In this document: positions 8,209 to 16,126 of the stretch, one piece after another
Layout of the letters: each line of letters opens with the position of its first letter
Position numbering within the stretch: the stretch's first letter is position 1
Assembly: GCF_002269255.1 (NCBI RefSeq)
Contig: NZ_CP022823.1
Location: 1,240,001-1,304,000 of the forward strand
Length of the DNA stretch: 64,000 nucleotides
Origin: Klebsiella quasivariicola
GTDB taxonomy: Bacteria > Pseudomonadota > Gammaproteobacteria > Enterobacterales > Enterobacteriaceae
Direction of reading: 5' to 3'
The notes under the pieces: model-generated
The model's input: the letters and a program-made list of their open reading frames with translations, nothing else
Databases searched by the model: none
What the model was told of the DNA's origin: nothing
Program-made: the position numbers and the translations under genes

Positions 8209-9729
8209 TTAGCGTACTCCCATAAATTCACGGATTCGTTGCAGAGAAGGGGCCTCCAGCGGGCTGCGGATCACCTGCGGGGCGATATCGGCCTGCACCA
8301 CGCCGTTCTCCATCAGCACGACGCGGTCGGAAATCGACAGGGCGAAGTCCATCTCGTGAGTGACAATCAGCATTGTCATGCCTTCGCGGGCCAGCGACTG
8401 AATGACCTTCAGTACTTCGCCCACCAGCTCGGGATCCAGCGCCGAGGTTGGCTCGTCAAACAGCATAATGTCCGGTTTCAGCGCCAGCGCCCGGGCGATC
8501 GCCACGCGCTGCTGCTGGCCGCCGGAGAGCTGCCAGGGGTATTTGTGGGCATGGGCCAGCAGGCCGACGCGGTCGAGCAATATCAGGGCCTGTTCTCGGG
8601 CGACCGGCTGGTCCAGCAGCTGGTGATAGCGCGGGGCCAGCATCACGTTGTCGAGCACCGTGCGGTGGGGGAACAGGTTGAAGCTCTGGAAGACCATGCC
8701 GATGCGCCGCACCCCGGCGCGCATCTGGCGCTTATCAACGATGGCTCCGCCTTTCAGATAGTCTTCGCCGTAGAGAATGATCTCCCCGCCATCAATGCTT
8801 TCGAGGGCGTTGATGGTGCGGATCAGGGTGGTTTTGCCGGAGCCGGACGGGCCGATGATGCTGATCACCTCCCCGTTCTCCACCTGCAGATCGATGCCTT
8901 TCAGCACCTCATGCTGACCCCAGGATTTGCGGATGCCCCGCAGATCGAGCGCTGGCGGCGCGCCGTTGACGGCCGGCGTTTTGATCTCCTCCGTCAGCGC
9001 CGGCAGGCTCTGGCGCAGCGCCTGGCATTCCGCCTCGCTGAGGGTTTGCGGACGCTTACGCTGAATATCGAGACGATTTTCCAGCGCCCGGAACAGCCAG
9101 GTGAAGACGGTAACCACCATCACGTAGTACACCGCCACCGCCAGCAGGGTCTCCATCACGAGAAAATTCTGCGCATATAAGCGCTGGCCGGTGAGCAGCA
9201 GCTCGGGTAAGGAGACCACCGACAAAATCGAGCTCAGCTTAATGATGGTGATGTATTCATTGATAAGCGTCGGCAGCGAGATGCGAAACGCCTGAGGGAT
9301 CACAATCAGCCGCTGGATGCCGATAAAGCTGAAGCTCAGCGCATGGCCCGCCTCGCTTTGCCCTTTGGCCACCGACAGCAGTCCGCCGCGGTGGATCTCC
9401 GCCATATAGGCCGCTTCGGTGACGGTCATCGACACCAGCCCGGCGATAAACGGCACCCCGAGCAGCGGCTGGGTCACCGGAAACAGCTGCGGCAGGTTGT
9501 AGACAAACACCAGCAGCACCATCAGCGGCACGCTGCGAAAAAACCAGATATAGAGTTCGACGGGGATCTTGATCCAGCGCGGCGCGGAGAGCTTCGCGCA
9601 GGCTAACAGAAAACCGACCACCAGGCCGATCCCCCAGGACAAGGTGCTGACCACGATGACGGTCACGCACGCCTGCCAGAATGCTCCAATGCTAAACAAT
9701 GAAAAAAAGTATCCCCAATCGAACGCCAT
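8209..9729 (-). CDS. Amino-acid-type ABC transporter, fused permease and ATPase
   Basis: Single 506-aa polypeptide joining two subunits that are normally separate in polar amino-acid importers. Residues 1 to about 220 are a His/Glu/Gln/Arg-type permease with several membrane segments and the EAA loop (EAAYMAEIHRGGLLSVAKGQSEAG, residues about 105-128). Residues about 260-506 are the ATPase: Walker A GPSGSGKT at 293-300, signature LSGGQQQRVA at 401, Walker B IMLFDEPTSALD at 421, H-loop IVTHE at 454-458. The linker is about 35 residues. No stop or frameshift separates the halves, so the fusion is real. It works with the binding protein encoded just upstream. Confidence 0.92.
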   Translation of the reverse strand: MAFDWGYFFSLFSIGAFWQACVTVIVVSTLSWGIGLVVGFLLACAKLSAPRWIKIPVELYIWFFRSVPLMVLLVFVYNLPQLFPVTQPLLGVPFIAGLVSMTVTEAAYMAEIHRGGLLSVAKGQSEAGHALSFSFIGIQRLIVIPQAFRISLPTLINEYITIIKLSSILSVVSLPELLLTGQRLYAQNFLVMETLLAVAVYYVMVVTVFTWLFRALENRLDIQRKRPQTLSEAECQALRQSLPALTEEIKTPAVNGAPPALDLRGIRKSWGQHEVLKGIDLQVENGEVISIIGPSGSGKTTLIRTINALESIDGGEIILYGEDYLKGGAIVDKRQMRAGVRRIGMVFQSFNLFPHRTVLDNVMLAPRYHQLLDQPVAREQALILLDRVGLLAHAHKYPWQLSGGQQQRVAIARALALKPDIMLFDEPTSALDPELVGEVLKVIQSLAREGMTMLIVTHEMDFALSISDRVVLMENGVVQADIAPQVIRSPLEAPSLQRIREFMGVR

Positions 9730-9759
9730 ACCGACTCCTGTTGCGCAGTGCTTATTGTC

Positions 9760-10566
9760 TTAATCGATGCTTTCTAAGTTGTATTTTTTGATCAGCGCGG
9801 CATATTGGCCGTTGGCTTTCAGCGTGGCCAGGGTAGCCTTGATCGCCTCCGCCAGCGCGGTGTTGCCTTTAGCGACGTAGATCCCCAGCGGCGGCGGGTA
9901 GACCAGGCGCGTAGAGCTTATCCCCAAGCGGCCGCGGCTCTTGTCGACGATGATCTGCGCCGCCGGGGCAATCTCAAGCTGGGCGCCGATGTTCTTCGAC
10001 AGCAGCGCCTGCGAGGCTTCCGGCGCCGTTGGGAACTCCTGAATGGTGATGGCCGGTTTGCCGTTTTTCAGGCACCACTCATCGGAGTGTTTTTTCAGGC
10101 TGGTCACCCAGGTGGTGCCTGCCTGCAGACCGACCTTCACACCGCACAGCTCATCTTCGGTTTTCGGCTGCACCGCGCCGCCCTTCAGGGCGATGATCGA
10201 CGCGCCGGAGAGGGCGTAAGGGATGGCGTCGGCCTGTTTCTGGCGCTCCGGCGTCACGTACATCCCGGAGATCACCGCATCATATTTCTTGCCGATGCCG
10301 AGGATCAGGCTGGTGAACTTGGTGTCGATGAGCTGCGGTTTGGCCTGCAGATGTTGGGCGATCAGCGCGGCAAACTCCGGGTCGAGACCGACGATGTTGT
10401 TATTGCTGTCATAGGACTCAAACGGCGGGTAGGTGACCTCCATCCCCACCTTAAAGACGCCCTCGGTCAGCAGTTCCGCCGCCTGGGTGACAGGGGAAAA
10501 ACAGGCGCTGACGGCGAGGGTAAGCGCGACACGGCGCGAGATTTTTTTCAGGGTGCTAGTCATCAT
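9760..10566 (-). CDS. Periplasmic amino-acid-binding protein of the ABC transporter
   Basis: A 268-aa solute-binding protein (family 3) with a signal peptide ending near VTQA-AELLTEG. It has GVFKVGMEVTYPPFESYDSNNNIVGLDPEFA and the DAVISGMYVTPERQK region typical of binding proteins for amino acids and opines. AGGAT precedes two tandem ATG codons; either may be used. It lies 30 bp before the fused permease-ATPase gene and 6 bp after the oxygenase gene, so it supplies substrate to this transporter. The ligand is not predictable from sequence; the operon suggests a guanidino or related amino compound. Confidence 0.9.
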   Translation of the reverse strand: MMTSTLKKISRRVALTLAVSACFSPVTQAAELLTEGVFKVGMEVTYPPFESYDSNNNIVGLDPEFAALIAQHLQAKPQLIDTKFTSLILGIGKKYDAVISGMYVTPERQKQADAIPYALSGASIIALKGGAVQPKTEDELCGVKVGLQAGTTWVTSLKKHSDEWCLKNGKPAITIQEFPTAPEASQALLSKNIGAQLEIAPAAQIIVDKSRGRLGISSTRLVYPPPLGIYVAKGNTALAEAIKATLATLKANGQYAALIKKYNLESID

Positions 10567-10572
10567 GGATCC

Positions 10573-11649
10573 TCACGGGTGGTTAGGGGTTTTTTGCTGT
10601 GCCTGTTTTTTCAAATGGCCAAACGTATTGGTGCCGCGCGCGCGCTCCGGTAGCTGAAGTTCACCGCGATTGACCTTCTCGCGCAGGTAGCGATAGGTTT
10701 GCAGCGCCTGGCTCCACATATGCTCCCCGATGCTCAGCTCCTGATATTCACCGGCTTCGCCGGCGGCGAGAAAGGTCGGCAGCGGGCGGATCAGCGTGTG
10801 GTAATCGCAGGCGAAAAACAGCGGGAAGGAGTACCGCTCCTGCGGCACTTTGCGCACCCGGTGGGCTGTAGCAACAAATGTGCCAGCGCTGAGTACTTCC
10901 AGCATGTCGCCGATATTGATCACGAACGCCTCTTCTCCGGCGGCGTTCTTGACGGGAGGTGCATCGATCCACACGCTTTCTTCATTGAGGACTTCAAGGC
11001 CGGGCTGGTCGGCGAGCAGCAGGGTGAAGCACTCATAGTCGGTGTGTGCACCAATTCCGGGAACATCTTCGACGCTGGCGTCGAATGGGTAATGGATCAG
11101 CCGCAGCTTGGCCGGCGGGCAGGTCACCATCGGTTTGAAATACCCTTCCGGCAGGCCGAGCGCGAGGGCGAAAGCATCGAACAGGCGGTGGCCGAGGGCG
11201 AAAACCGCGTCGTAGTAGGCCAGCACCCGCGCGCGGAAATCCGGCAGATCGGGCCACTCGTTGGCGCCGATCAGCGGCGTACCGGCGAGCACCAGCGGAT
11301 GGTCATCCGCTGCCTGGAAGCCGATATCGAAGGCCTCTTTATGGTCCGGCTTGCCGGCGCCGTAGATCTCTTCTCCTTCCGGAACATAACCCTTATGGCT
11401 TTTGGAGTGGCCGATGTAATAGTTCATCTTCTCCTCCATCGGCAGGGCGAAGATCTGCTTCGCCGCCTCGCGGACGCCGGCGATCAGCGCCGGGTCGATG
11501 CCGTGGCCGGTGATATAGAAAAAGCCCACCTCGCGCGCCGCGCGGCCGATGGCGTCGGCCACCGCCTGGCGCCTGGCGAGGTCGTCGCCGGCCAGATCGC
11601 GGATATCGATGGTCGGGAGTTCAGTAAAAGCGTGCTTCACGGCGGTCAT
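10573..11649 (-). CDS. Isopenicillin-N-synthase-like 2-oxoglutarate/Fe(II) oxygenase
   Basis: Non-haem iron oxygenase with the double-stranded beta-helix fold. The 358-aa protein contains the iron ligands in GAHTDYECFTLL (His202, Asp204) and TAHRVRKVP (His263), and the co-substrate motif ERYSFPLF (Arg272, Ser274). The N-terminal segment LPTIDIRDLAG and GFFYITGHGID are typical of this plant-like and bacterial branch. It overlaps the upstream gene by four bases. Between a ureohydrolase and an amino-acid importer it probably hydroxylates the imported compound; homoarginine/arginine-type hydroxylases of this family are a possible parallel, but that is inference. Confidence 0.88.
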   Translation of the reverse strand: MTAVKHAFTELPTIDIRDLAGDDLARRQAVADAIGRAAREVGFFYITGHGIDPALIAGVREAAKQIFALPMEEKMNYYIGHSKSHKGYVPEGEEIYGAGKPDHKEAFDIGFQAADDHPLVLAGTPLIGANEWPDLPDFRARVLAYYDAVFALGHRLFDAFALALGLPEGYFKPMVTCPPAKLRLIHYPFDASVEDVPGIGAHTDYECFTLLLADQPGLEVLNEESVWIDAPPVKNAAGEEAFVINIGDMLEVLSAGTFVATAHRVRKVPQERYSFPLFFACDYHTLIRPLPTFLAAGEAGEYQELSIGEHMWSQALQTYRYLREKVNRGELQLPERARGTNTFGHLKKQAQQKTPNHP

Positions 11650-12509
11650 GGCTGCGGTTCCTGTTCAGTGAGCGATAAAAACTGCTGAAAGTGGGCCTGC
11701 TGGCGCGCGGCCATCCAGGCGTTGAGCGACCAGAGATCGGCCACCGGAACATTGGTGAACGGCAGATGGTGCAGATAGCCGTCGGCGCCAAACTCCGGGG
11801 TCAGGGTGGTCTGCGGGTAGCCGCGCTGGCGCTGTGAATGCCAAACCTGCTGCCAGAAGCGCTCGGCAAAGGCCAGCGCCGGCTGATACTCCGGCGCCGC
11901 CGGGTGCGGCACCTGCGGCCCCTGGTCGTAGCCCACCCGGGCCTGCACGTGATGCACGCGGTCGATAAAGGCGCTGAAGTCATCGCAGGGGTCATCCAGC
12001 AGCCGCTCGCTGACCACCACCCAGTGGCTGATGTCGGCGGTAAAGCGCAACTGGGGGAGCTGCTGAACGATCTCCAGCGTGAGCCACGGGCTGTACAGCG
12101 AGGTGGCGCGATGGGTTTCAAAGCTGCAGGTCAACCCAAACCCGGCGGCCAGCTCGTGCGCCTTGCCGAGAAAATCGACCTGCTGCGCCAGCGGCCAGCG
12201 ATCGTTGCCCGCCAGCAGATTGACAAAGCGCGGGTTGAGGCTGCTGGCCTCGGCGAAGCGGGTCTGCAGGCGTGCCAGATGCTGCTCCGGCGTTTCATGC
12301 TGGGCGGGGAGCACTCCGCCGCCGCTGAAAAGAATGGCGATATACTCCAGCCCTGACGCCTGCAGGCGGTCGGCGAGCTGCCGCCGCTCGGCCACCGTTA
12401 ACGGCACGCGGGCTTCGATACCGCAGCAGCCGACGCGCTGCAGTTCATCCAGCGTTTGCGACCAGGGGGTGGTGACTCCCCAGAGGGTGCGAAAGCATTT
12501 CAGCTCCAT
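11646..12509 (-). CDS. Sugar-phosphate isomerase/epimerase-like TIM-barrel protein
   Basis: A 287-aa protein of the xylose-isomerase-like TIM-barrel superfamily (AP endonuclease 2 fold). It has the CFRTLWG start, GIEARVPLT, the CSFETHRATSLYSP strand with a likely metal-binding Glu/His, FTADISHWVV and HHVQARVGYDQGPQVPHP, which place the metal ligands on successive strands. It follows the ureohydrolase gene by 10 bp and overlaps the next by four. Substrate is unknown; in this operon it may act on a carbohydrate-like or keto intermediate. Confidence 0.78.
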   Translation of the reverse strand: MELKCFRTLWGVTTPWSQTLDELQRVGCCGIEARVPLTVAERRQLADRLQASGLEYIAILFSGGGVLPAQHETPEQHLARLQTRFAEASSLNPRFVNLLAGNDRWPLAQQVDFLGKAHELAAGFGLTCSFETHRATSLYSPWLTLEIVQQLPQLRFTADISHWVVVSERLLDDPCDDFSAFIDRVHHVQARVGYDQGPQVPHPAAPEYQPALAFAERFWQQVWHSQRQRGYPQTTLTPEFGADGYLHHLPFTNVPVADLWSLNAWMAARQQAHFQQFLSLTEQEPQP

Positions 12510-12519
12510 GGCGGCTTCC

Positions 12520-13470
12520 TCAGGCGTACTTCACGCCGGGCAGGACGCAGAGCATCTCGTACAGCAGGTTGGCCGCCAGCTGGGAGGTATTGCCGCTCAC
12601 GTCATAGGGGGGCGAGACCTCGACCAGATCGGCGCCAATCAGGTTCAGGCCGCGGCAGCCGCGGACGATCTCCAGCGCCTGAATGGAGGTCAGGCCGCCG
12701 ACTTCCGGCGTCCCGGTTCCCGGAGCCCAGATGGGATCGAGGCTGTCGATATCAAAGCTGAGATACACCGGCCCGTCGCCCATCTGCTGACGGACTTCGG
12801 CCATCAGCGGCGCCAGCGAGGTATGCCAGCACTGCTCCGCCTGCACTAGGCGAAAGCCCTGGTCAACGCCCCACTGGAAGTCGCCGGCGGCATAGCCCTG
12901 GGCACGCTGGCCAATCTGCACCACCCGTTTGAGGTCGAGCAGTCCTTCCTCAACGGCGCGACGAAAGGTGGTGCCGTGGGCGATTTTCTCTCCGAACATC
13001 TCATCATTGGTATCGGTATGGGCGTCGACGTGGATGAGGCCCACCGGACCATGTTTTTTGGTCAGCGCCCGCAGGATCGGCAGGGTAATGGTGTGGTCCC
13101 CGCCGAGGGTCAGCGGGATCAGCGGATAACTATTCAAACCGGTGTAGTAATCTTCGATAATTTGCACCGATTTGAGCAGGCTGTAGGTATTGATCGGCAC
13201 ATCGCCGATGTCGGCCACCGACAGCGAGTCGAACGGCGCGGCGCCGGTTGCCATATTGTACGGACGGATCATCACCGATTCGGCGCGAATATAGCGCGGA
13301 CCGTAGCGCGTACCTGAGCGCTGCGAGGTGCCGATATCCAGCGGAATGCCGACAAATGCCGCGTCAAGTCCCTGTAAATCTTCGATAAAAGGCAGGCGCA
13401 TCATTGTGGCGCGGCCGGCGAAGCGTGGCATCTCATTGCCACCCTGCGGTTGGTGAAAGAGGTTATCCAT
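12520..13470 (-). CDS. Guanidinobutyrase/agmatinase-family ureohydrolase
   Basis: Manganese ureohydrolase that splits urea from a guanidino compound. The start at 13470 (MDNLFHQPQGGNEMPRF) has AGGAG five bases upstream; an in-frame ATG at 13521 gives an unlikely 17-residue extension. Metal ligands are visible: GGDH (His126), HVDAHTD (Asp149, His151, Asp153) and SFDIDSLDP (Asp240, Asp242). The N-terminal GGNEMPRF, RPYNMATGAAPFDSLSVADIGD and EKIAHGTTFRRAVEEGLLD are very close to what I recall of Pseudomonas GbuA (4-guanidinobutyrase) rather than enteric SpeB agmatinase. First gene of the operon, divergent from the LysR gene. Substrate among 4-guanidinobutyrate, 3-guanidinopropionate or similar is not settled. 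Confidence 0.88.
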   Translation of the reverse strand: MDNLFHQPQGGNEMPRFAGRATMMRLPFIEDLQGLDAAFVGIPLDIGTSQRSGTRYGPRYIRAESVMIRPYNMATGAAPFDSLSVADIGDVPINTYSLLKSVQIIEDYYTGLNSYPLIPLTLGGDHTITLPILRALTKKHGPVGLIHVDAHTDTNDEMFGEKIAHGTTFRRAVEEGLLDLKRVVQIGQRAQGYAAGDFQWGVDQGFRLVQAEQCWHTSLAPLMAEVRQQMGDGPVYLSFDIDSLDPIWAPGTGTPEVGGLTSIQALEIVRGCRGLNLIGADLVEVSPPYDVSGNTSQLAANLLYEMLCVLPGVKYA

Positions 13471-13558
13471 GTCTGCTCCTGAATCTGACGGATGAAACGT
13501 AACAGGAGAGATAGTGCGCAACCCGCGCTGGACTTTACATCGTCTGACGTAAATACTC

Positions 13559-13578
13559 AGTTCATTTATTGGTGAACT
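13559..13578. promoter_or_regulatory. Dyad operator in the divergent ureohydrolase/lysR promoter region
   Basis: A perfect inverted repeat AGTTCA-N8-TGAACT lies in the 115-bp gap between the two divergent genes, eight bases before the lysR start codon. Spacing and position suit a LysR-type recognition or autoregulatory site controlling both directions. The assignment to the adjacent regulator is inference. Confidence 0.5.
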
Positions 13579-13585
13579 AAATACG

Positions 13586-14497
13586 ATGCATCACGACGCC
13601 AGCCTTAATATTCGCCAGCTGCAGGTTTTCGAGGCGGTGGCCCGCCTGGAGAGCTATAGCCGGGCCCAGCAGGAGCTGGGCATTTCGGTCTCCGCCATCA
13701 GCAATGCGATGTCGCAGCTGGAGGGACAGCTTGGCTTCACCCTCTGCCAGCGCGGGCGCGGCGGCTTTTCCCTGACCGAGAAAGGCCAGCAGTTTTTACA
13801 GCAGGCGATCCGCGTGCTGAGCGAACTCAATGAGCTGGAGCGGCAGTCGGCGCTGCTCAAAGGGGAGCACAGCGGCACCCTGTGCATCTCGACGCTCGAC
13901 TCCATCGAGACCGAAACGGCGCTTTCGCTGCCGGTGGTTCTGCGCAGCTTCAGCGACAAATTTCCCCATGTGCATATCAAACTGATTATTCGCACCCCGG
14001 CGGAGCAACTTAACGGCGTGCTGAACAACCATATCGACCTGGCCATCGGCAGCTACAACTCGCAGGTGCATAACATCATCAGCGAGCCGCTGTACCGCGA
14101 ACAGCACTGGCTCTACTGCAGCGATCTGCACCCGATGTTCTTCAGCCGTCAGCTGGATAAAGAGCAGATCAGCCAGTGCCCGCTGGTGACCCGCAGCTAC
14201 TGGAACACCAGCGACCTGCGCCGCCGGGGCTTCAGCAAAGGCAGCGCCACCGTCGAGACCGTCGACGCCCAGCTGCTGCTGATCCTCTCGGGGAAATATA
14301 TTGGCTATCTGCCGGAGCATTACGCCTGGCCGTGGATCAAAGAGAACCGCCTGCGGGTGCTGCTGCCCAACGAGTTTGGCTTTCAGTCGCCGTTCTCGGC
14401 TATCTGTAAGCGCGGGCGCAGCAATGAGCCCTATCTGAAAGCGTTCCGTGACCTGCTGAAGAAAAACACAGTGGCGCGGCCGAAGTGGAATTATTAA
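13586..14497 (+). CDS. LysR-type transcriptional regulator
   Basis: A 303-aa LysR family protein, probably controlling the divergent catabolic operon. The N-terminal winged helix-turn-helix is clear: LNIRQLQVFEAVARLESYSRAQQELGISVSAISNAMSQLEGQLGFTLCQRGRGGFSLTEKG shows each helix in order (described here in parts: residues 7-30, 31-50, 51-68). The effector-binding domain starts near residue 90 with GTLCISTLDSIETET. The ATG lies close to a dyad (13559-13578) that may serve autoregulation. The inducer is likely the imported substrate or a product of its breakdown; this is inference from the divergent arrangement. Confidence 0.9.
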   Translation: MHHDASLNIRQLQVFEAVARLESYSRAQQELGISVSAISNAMSQLEGQLGFTLCQRGRGGFSLTEKGQQFLQQAIRVLSELNELERQSALLKGEHSGTLCISTLDSIETETALSLPVVLRSFSDKFPHVHIKLIIRTPAEQLNGVLNNHIDLAIGSYNSQVHNIISEPLYREQHWLYCSDLHPMFFSRQLDKEQISQCPLVTRSYWNTSDLRRRGFSKGSATVETVDAQLLLILSGKYIGYLPEHYAWPWIKENRLRVLLPNEFGFQSPFSAICKRGRSNEPYLKAFRDLLKKNTVARPKWNY

Positions 14498-14541
14498 GCG
14501 GGGCGGGCGCTTCCCTGCGCCGGGGTGGTGATTTTCGCGCT

Positions 14542-14965
14542 TAGCGCGCTGCCCGGCGGGGACGCTTTTCCTGTTCAAAAAATGAACGGTAGCCGGTAGC
14601 CCGCCCGGGCTGCGGCTGCCAGGCAACTGCCTCCAGGTTATCCACAGGGTTAGGCGCCGCTGGTGTGGACAGGTCATCCACATTAATGAGCACGTTGCCC
14701 TGTGCTTTGGCCTGCGCATCCGTACTGACAAATAGTCCCTTGCCCGCATGGATAACGCCACGTTCGTCGGTACGACGTTCCGTGCCCTGAGCGCGCGATT
14801 ACCCATTACACCTGTACTGATATCTCCTCCAACGTTGATGGCGACGTTTTTCGTAGCCGTCATTGGTATATGCTCACCGCTGGTCAGCGCTATCCCTTCC
14901 GGGGCAGAACCTTGATCAGCGGCTGAAGCCGCTGATCAAGCATCTATATCTGGCCGTCGATATTT
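14542..14965 (-). pseudogene. Scrambled vgrG remnant
   Basis: Read on the minus strand, this stretch holds two blocks homologous to the nearby vgrG but in swapped order. The first block (about 14965-14800) matches the DIDSQIRMFEQRLKPL...ATKNVAINAGGDIS region and carries in-frame stops (TAG where vgrG has CGG). The second block (about 14795-14690) matches RTDEYGVIRAGKGL..ADAQPKAEG, which in vgrG comes before the first block, and lies in a different frame. It then runs into an unrelated Pro/Arg-rich tail ending near 14542. This looks like the scar of recombination or deletion between tandem vgrG copies. No intact protein can be made. Confidence 0.8.
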
Positions 14966-14967
14966 AT

Positions 14968-15339
14968 CTACTTCTCTAAATACTTCTTTTTCATAACACC
15001 GCAAATGACCACTACGGCATATCCGATCGAGCACGAGAAAAGCATCAAAATAACTCGAAGTGGATTTGTACCATACCATGAAAAGATCATATAGATAATA
15101 ACCACACAAATAGCCAACAAAGAGTGCTTTACCTTTATAAAAGCAGAGAGAAACACCACAGGGATAACAATAAACCTCATATATAATATTACAAAACCTA
15201 GTGTAACCCCTCTGCTTCGCGGGCTAAAATGAGCCATATACCATTCGTATCCCAATTTATGTACCAAAAGGACAAAAAAACAGCCTAGAAATGCTATTGC
15301 TGTATTTATGACAATGTTTTTATTTTTTCCAGATACCAT
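14968..15339 (-). CDS. Small polytopic membrane protein, candidate immunity protein
   Basis: A 123-aa protein not recognised by family. Four hydrophobic segments are visible (about residues 9-27, 45-65, 70-90 and 94-114), with a basic start (MVSGKNKN) and a basic end (MKKKYLEK). It overlaps the 3' end of the upstream cargo-like gene by 20 bases, an arrangement common for toxin-immunity pairs behind vgrG. It is AT-rich, unlike the flanking genes. A membrane immunity protein would suit a toxin acting on the inner membrane or in the periplasm, but this is inference from position only. Confidence 0.6.
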   Translation of the reverse strand: MVSGKNKNIVINTAIAFLGCFFVLLVHKLGYEWYMAHFSPRSRGVTLGFVILYMRFIVIPVVFLSAFIKVKHSLLAICVVIIYMIFSWYGTNPLRVILMLFSCSIGYAVVVICGVMKKKYLEK

Positions 15340-16115
15340 ATTGCATCAACTCATTATTATTAATTGGATCACCAAGAACCTGTGGGTTTACTGGATGATG
15401 AGTCTCTTCTACAACGATGGCAGGATATGTTTGCTCAGAAGATTTGGATTTATATGTAAAGCTTTTGCTTGCAAACAAAGCCCCTCTCAAAACAAAATAA
15501 TTATCGTATTCATTAGAGTAATCCACATTCCCAGTTAGCGTCCCGGTACCCCATTGAATTCCGGTCTGTACTGTCTTAGTTATGCTCTGTTTACTACGGT
15601 AGGTATCGACAGCAAAGGGAATCTGGCCTACGGCATCGGTCCAGTAAGGTATGCCAGAGATCAAGACTAAAAGATAACCTGCTCCACCTTTTGGATTTTG
15701 TTTCCAGTCACCTTCCATATTTTTGTAAAAACTATAAGATGGTCTATCCACCAAGGAAAACTTTGCTATGTCAGCCCAAGAGAATATTTTGTAAGCCTCT
15801 TTAGCATAGTCCGCCTCGTTTACATAAAGCAACTCACGGTAGTTGTCAGCTAATGGTTCAAACCATTGATATCTAAATTTATCATACAATTCTTGAGCCG
15901 TCATAATTTTAAAAGAATCCTTTTCACCTCCTCTCAAAACGAACAAAACATCTGCATTTTTTCTTGTGATTATTAAAATGTTAGGTACGTCGACCTCATG
16001 GGCTTCTTCGTCTTTTTCAGGAGTAGTATTTCCTTTTATACCTAATTCTGTCTTTCCATCTTTTGTAACGACTAGATAGGGTTTGCCATCGATTTCAATA
16101 TTTATTTTTTTTCAT
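15320..16115 (-). CDS. Candidate type VI secretion cargo gene, frame-disrupted at its start
   Basis: The uninterrupted frame from 15946 gives 208 aa, but homogeneous coding continues upstream to a natural ATG at 16115, just 11 bp after the vgrG stop. That ATG is followed by eight A residues (16105-16112), which put it out of frame and lead to an early TGA; seven A residues would give MKKINIEIDGKPYLVVTKDG and a 264-aa protein (795 bases with stop). So the gene carries a one-base insertion, a sequencing error, or an A-tract used for slippage. I do not recognise the protein; it has no signal peptide, membrane segment or known toxin motif. Visible sequence includes WADIAKFSLVDRPSYSFYKN and QTYPAIVVEETHHP. 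Position behind vgrG suggests cargo or an accessory protein. Confidence 0.6.
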
Positions 16116-16126
16116 TAAAACATCAC

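Noticed and set aside
8119..9180. 353-codon plus-strand frame opposite the ABC transporter gene
   Set aside because: Antisense shadow of a strongly coding frame with intact ABC motifs; product is His/Gln/Arg-rich without family features. The same applies to 9805-10653 and 10699-11688.
13796..14863. 355-codon minus-strand frame opposite the LysR gene
   Set aside because: Mostly the antisense of lysR; low-complexity His/Gln/Ala-rich product. Only its first part reflects the vgrG remnant, which is annotated separately.
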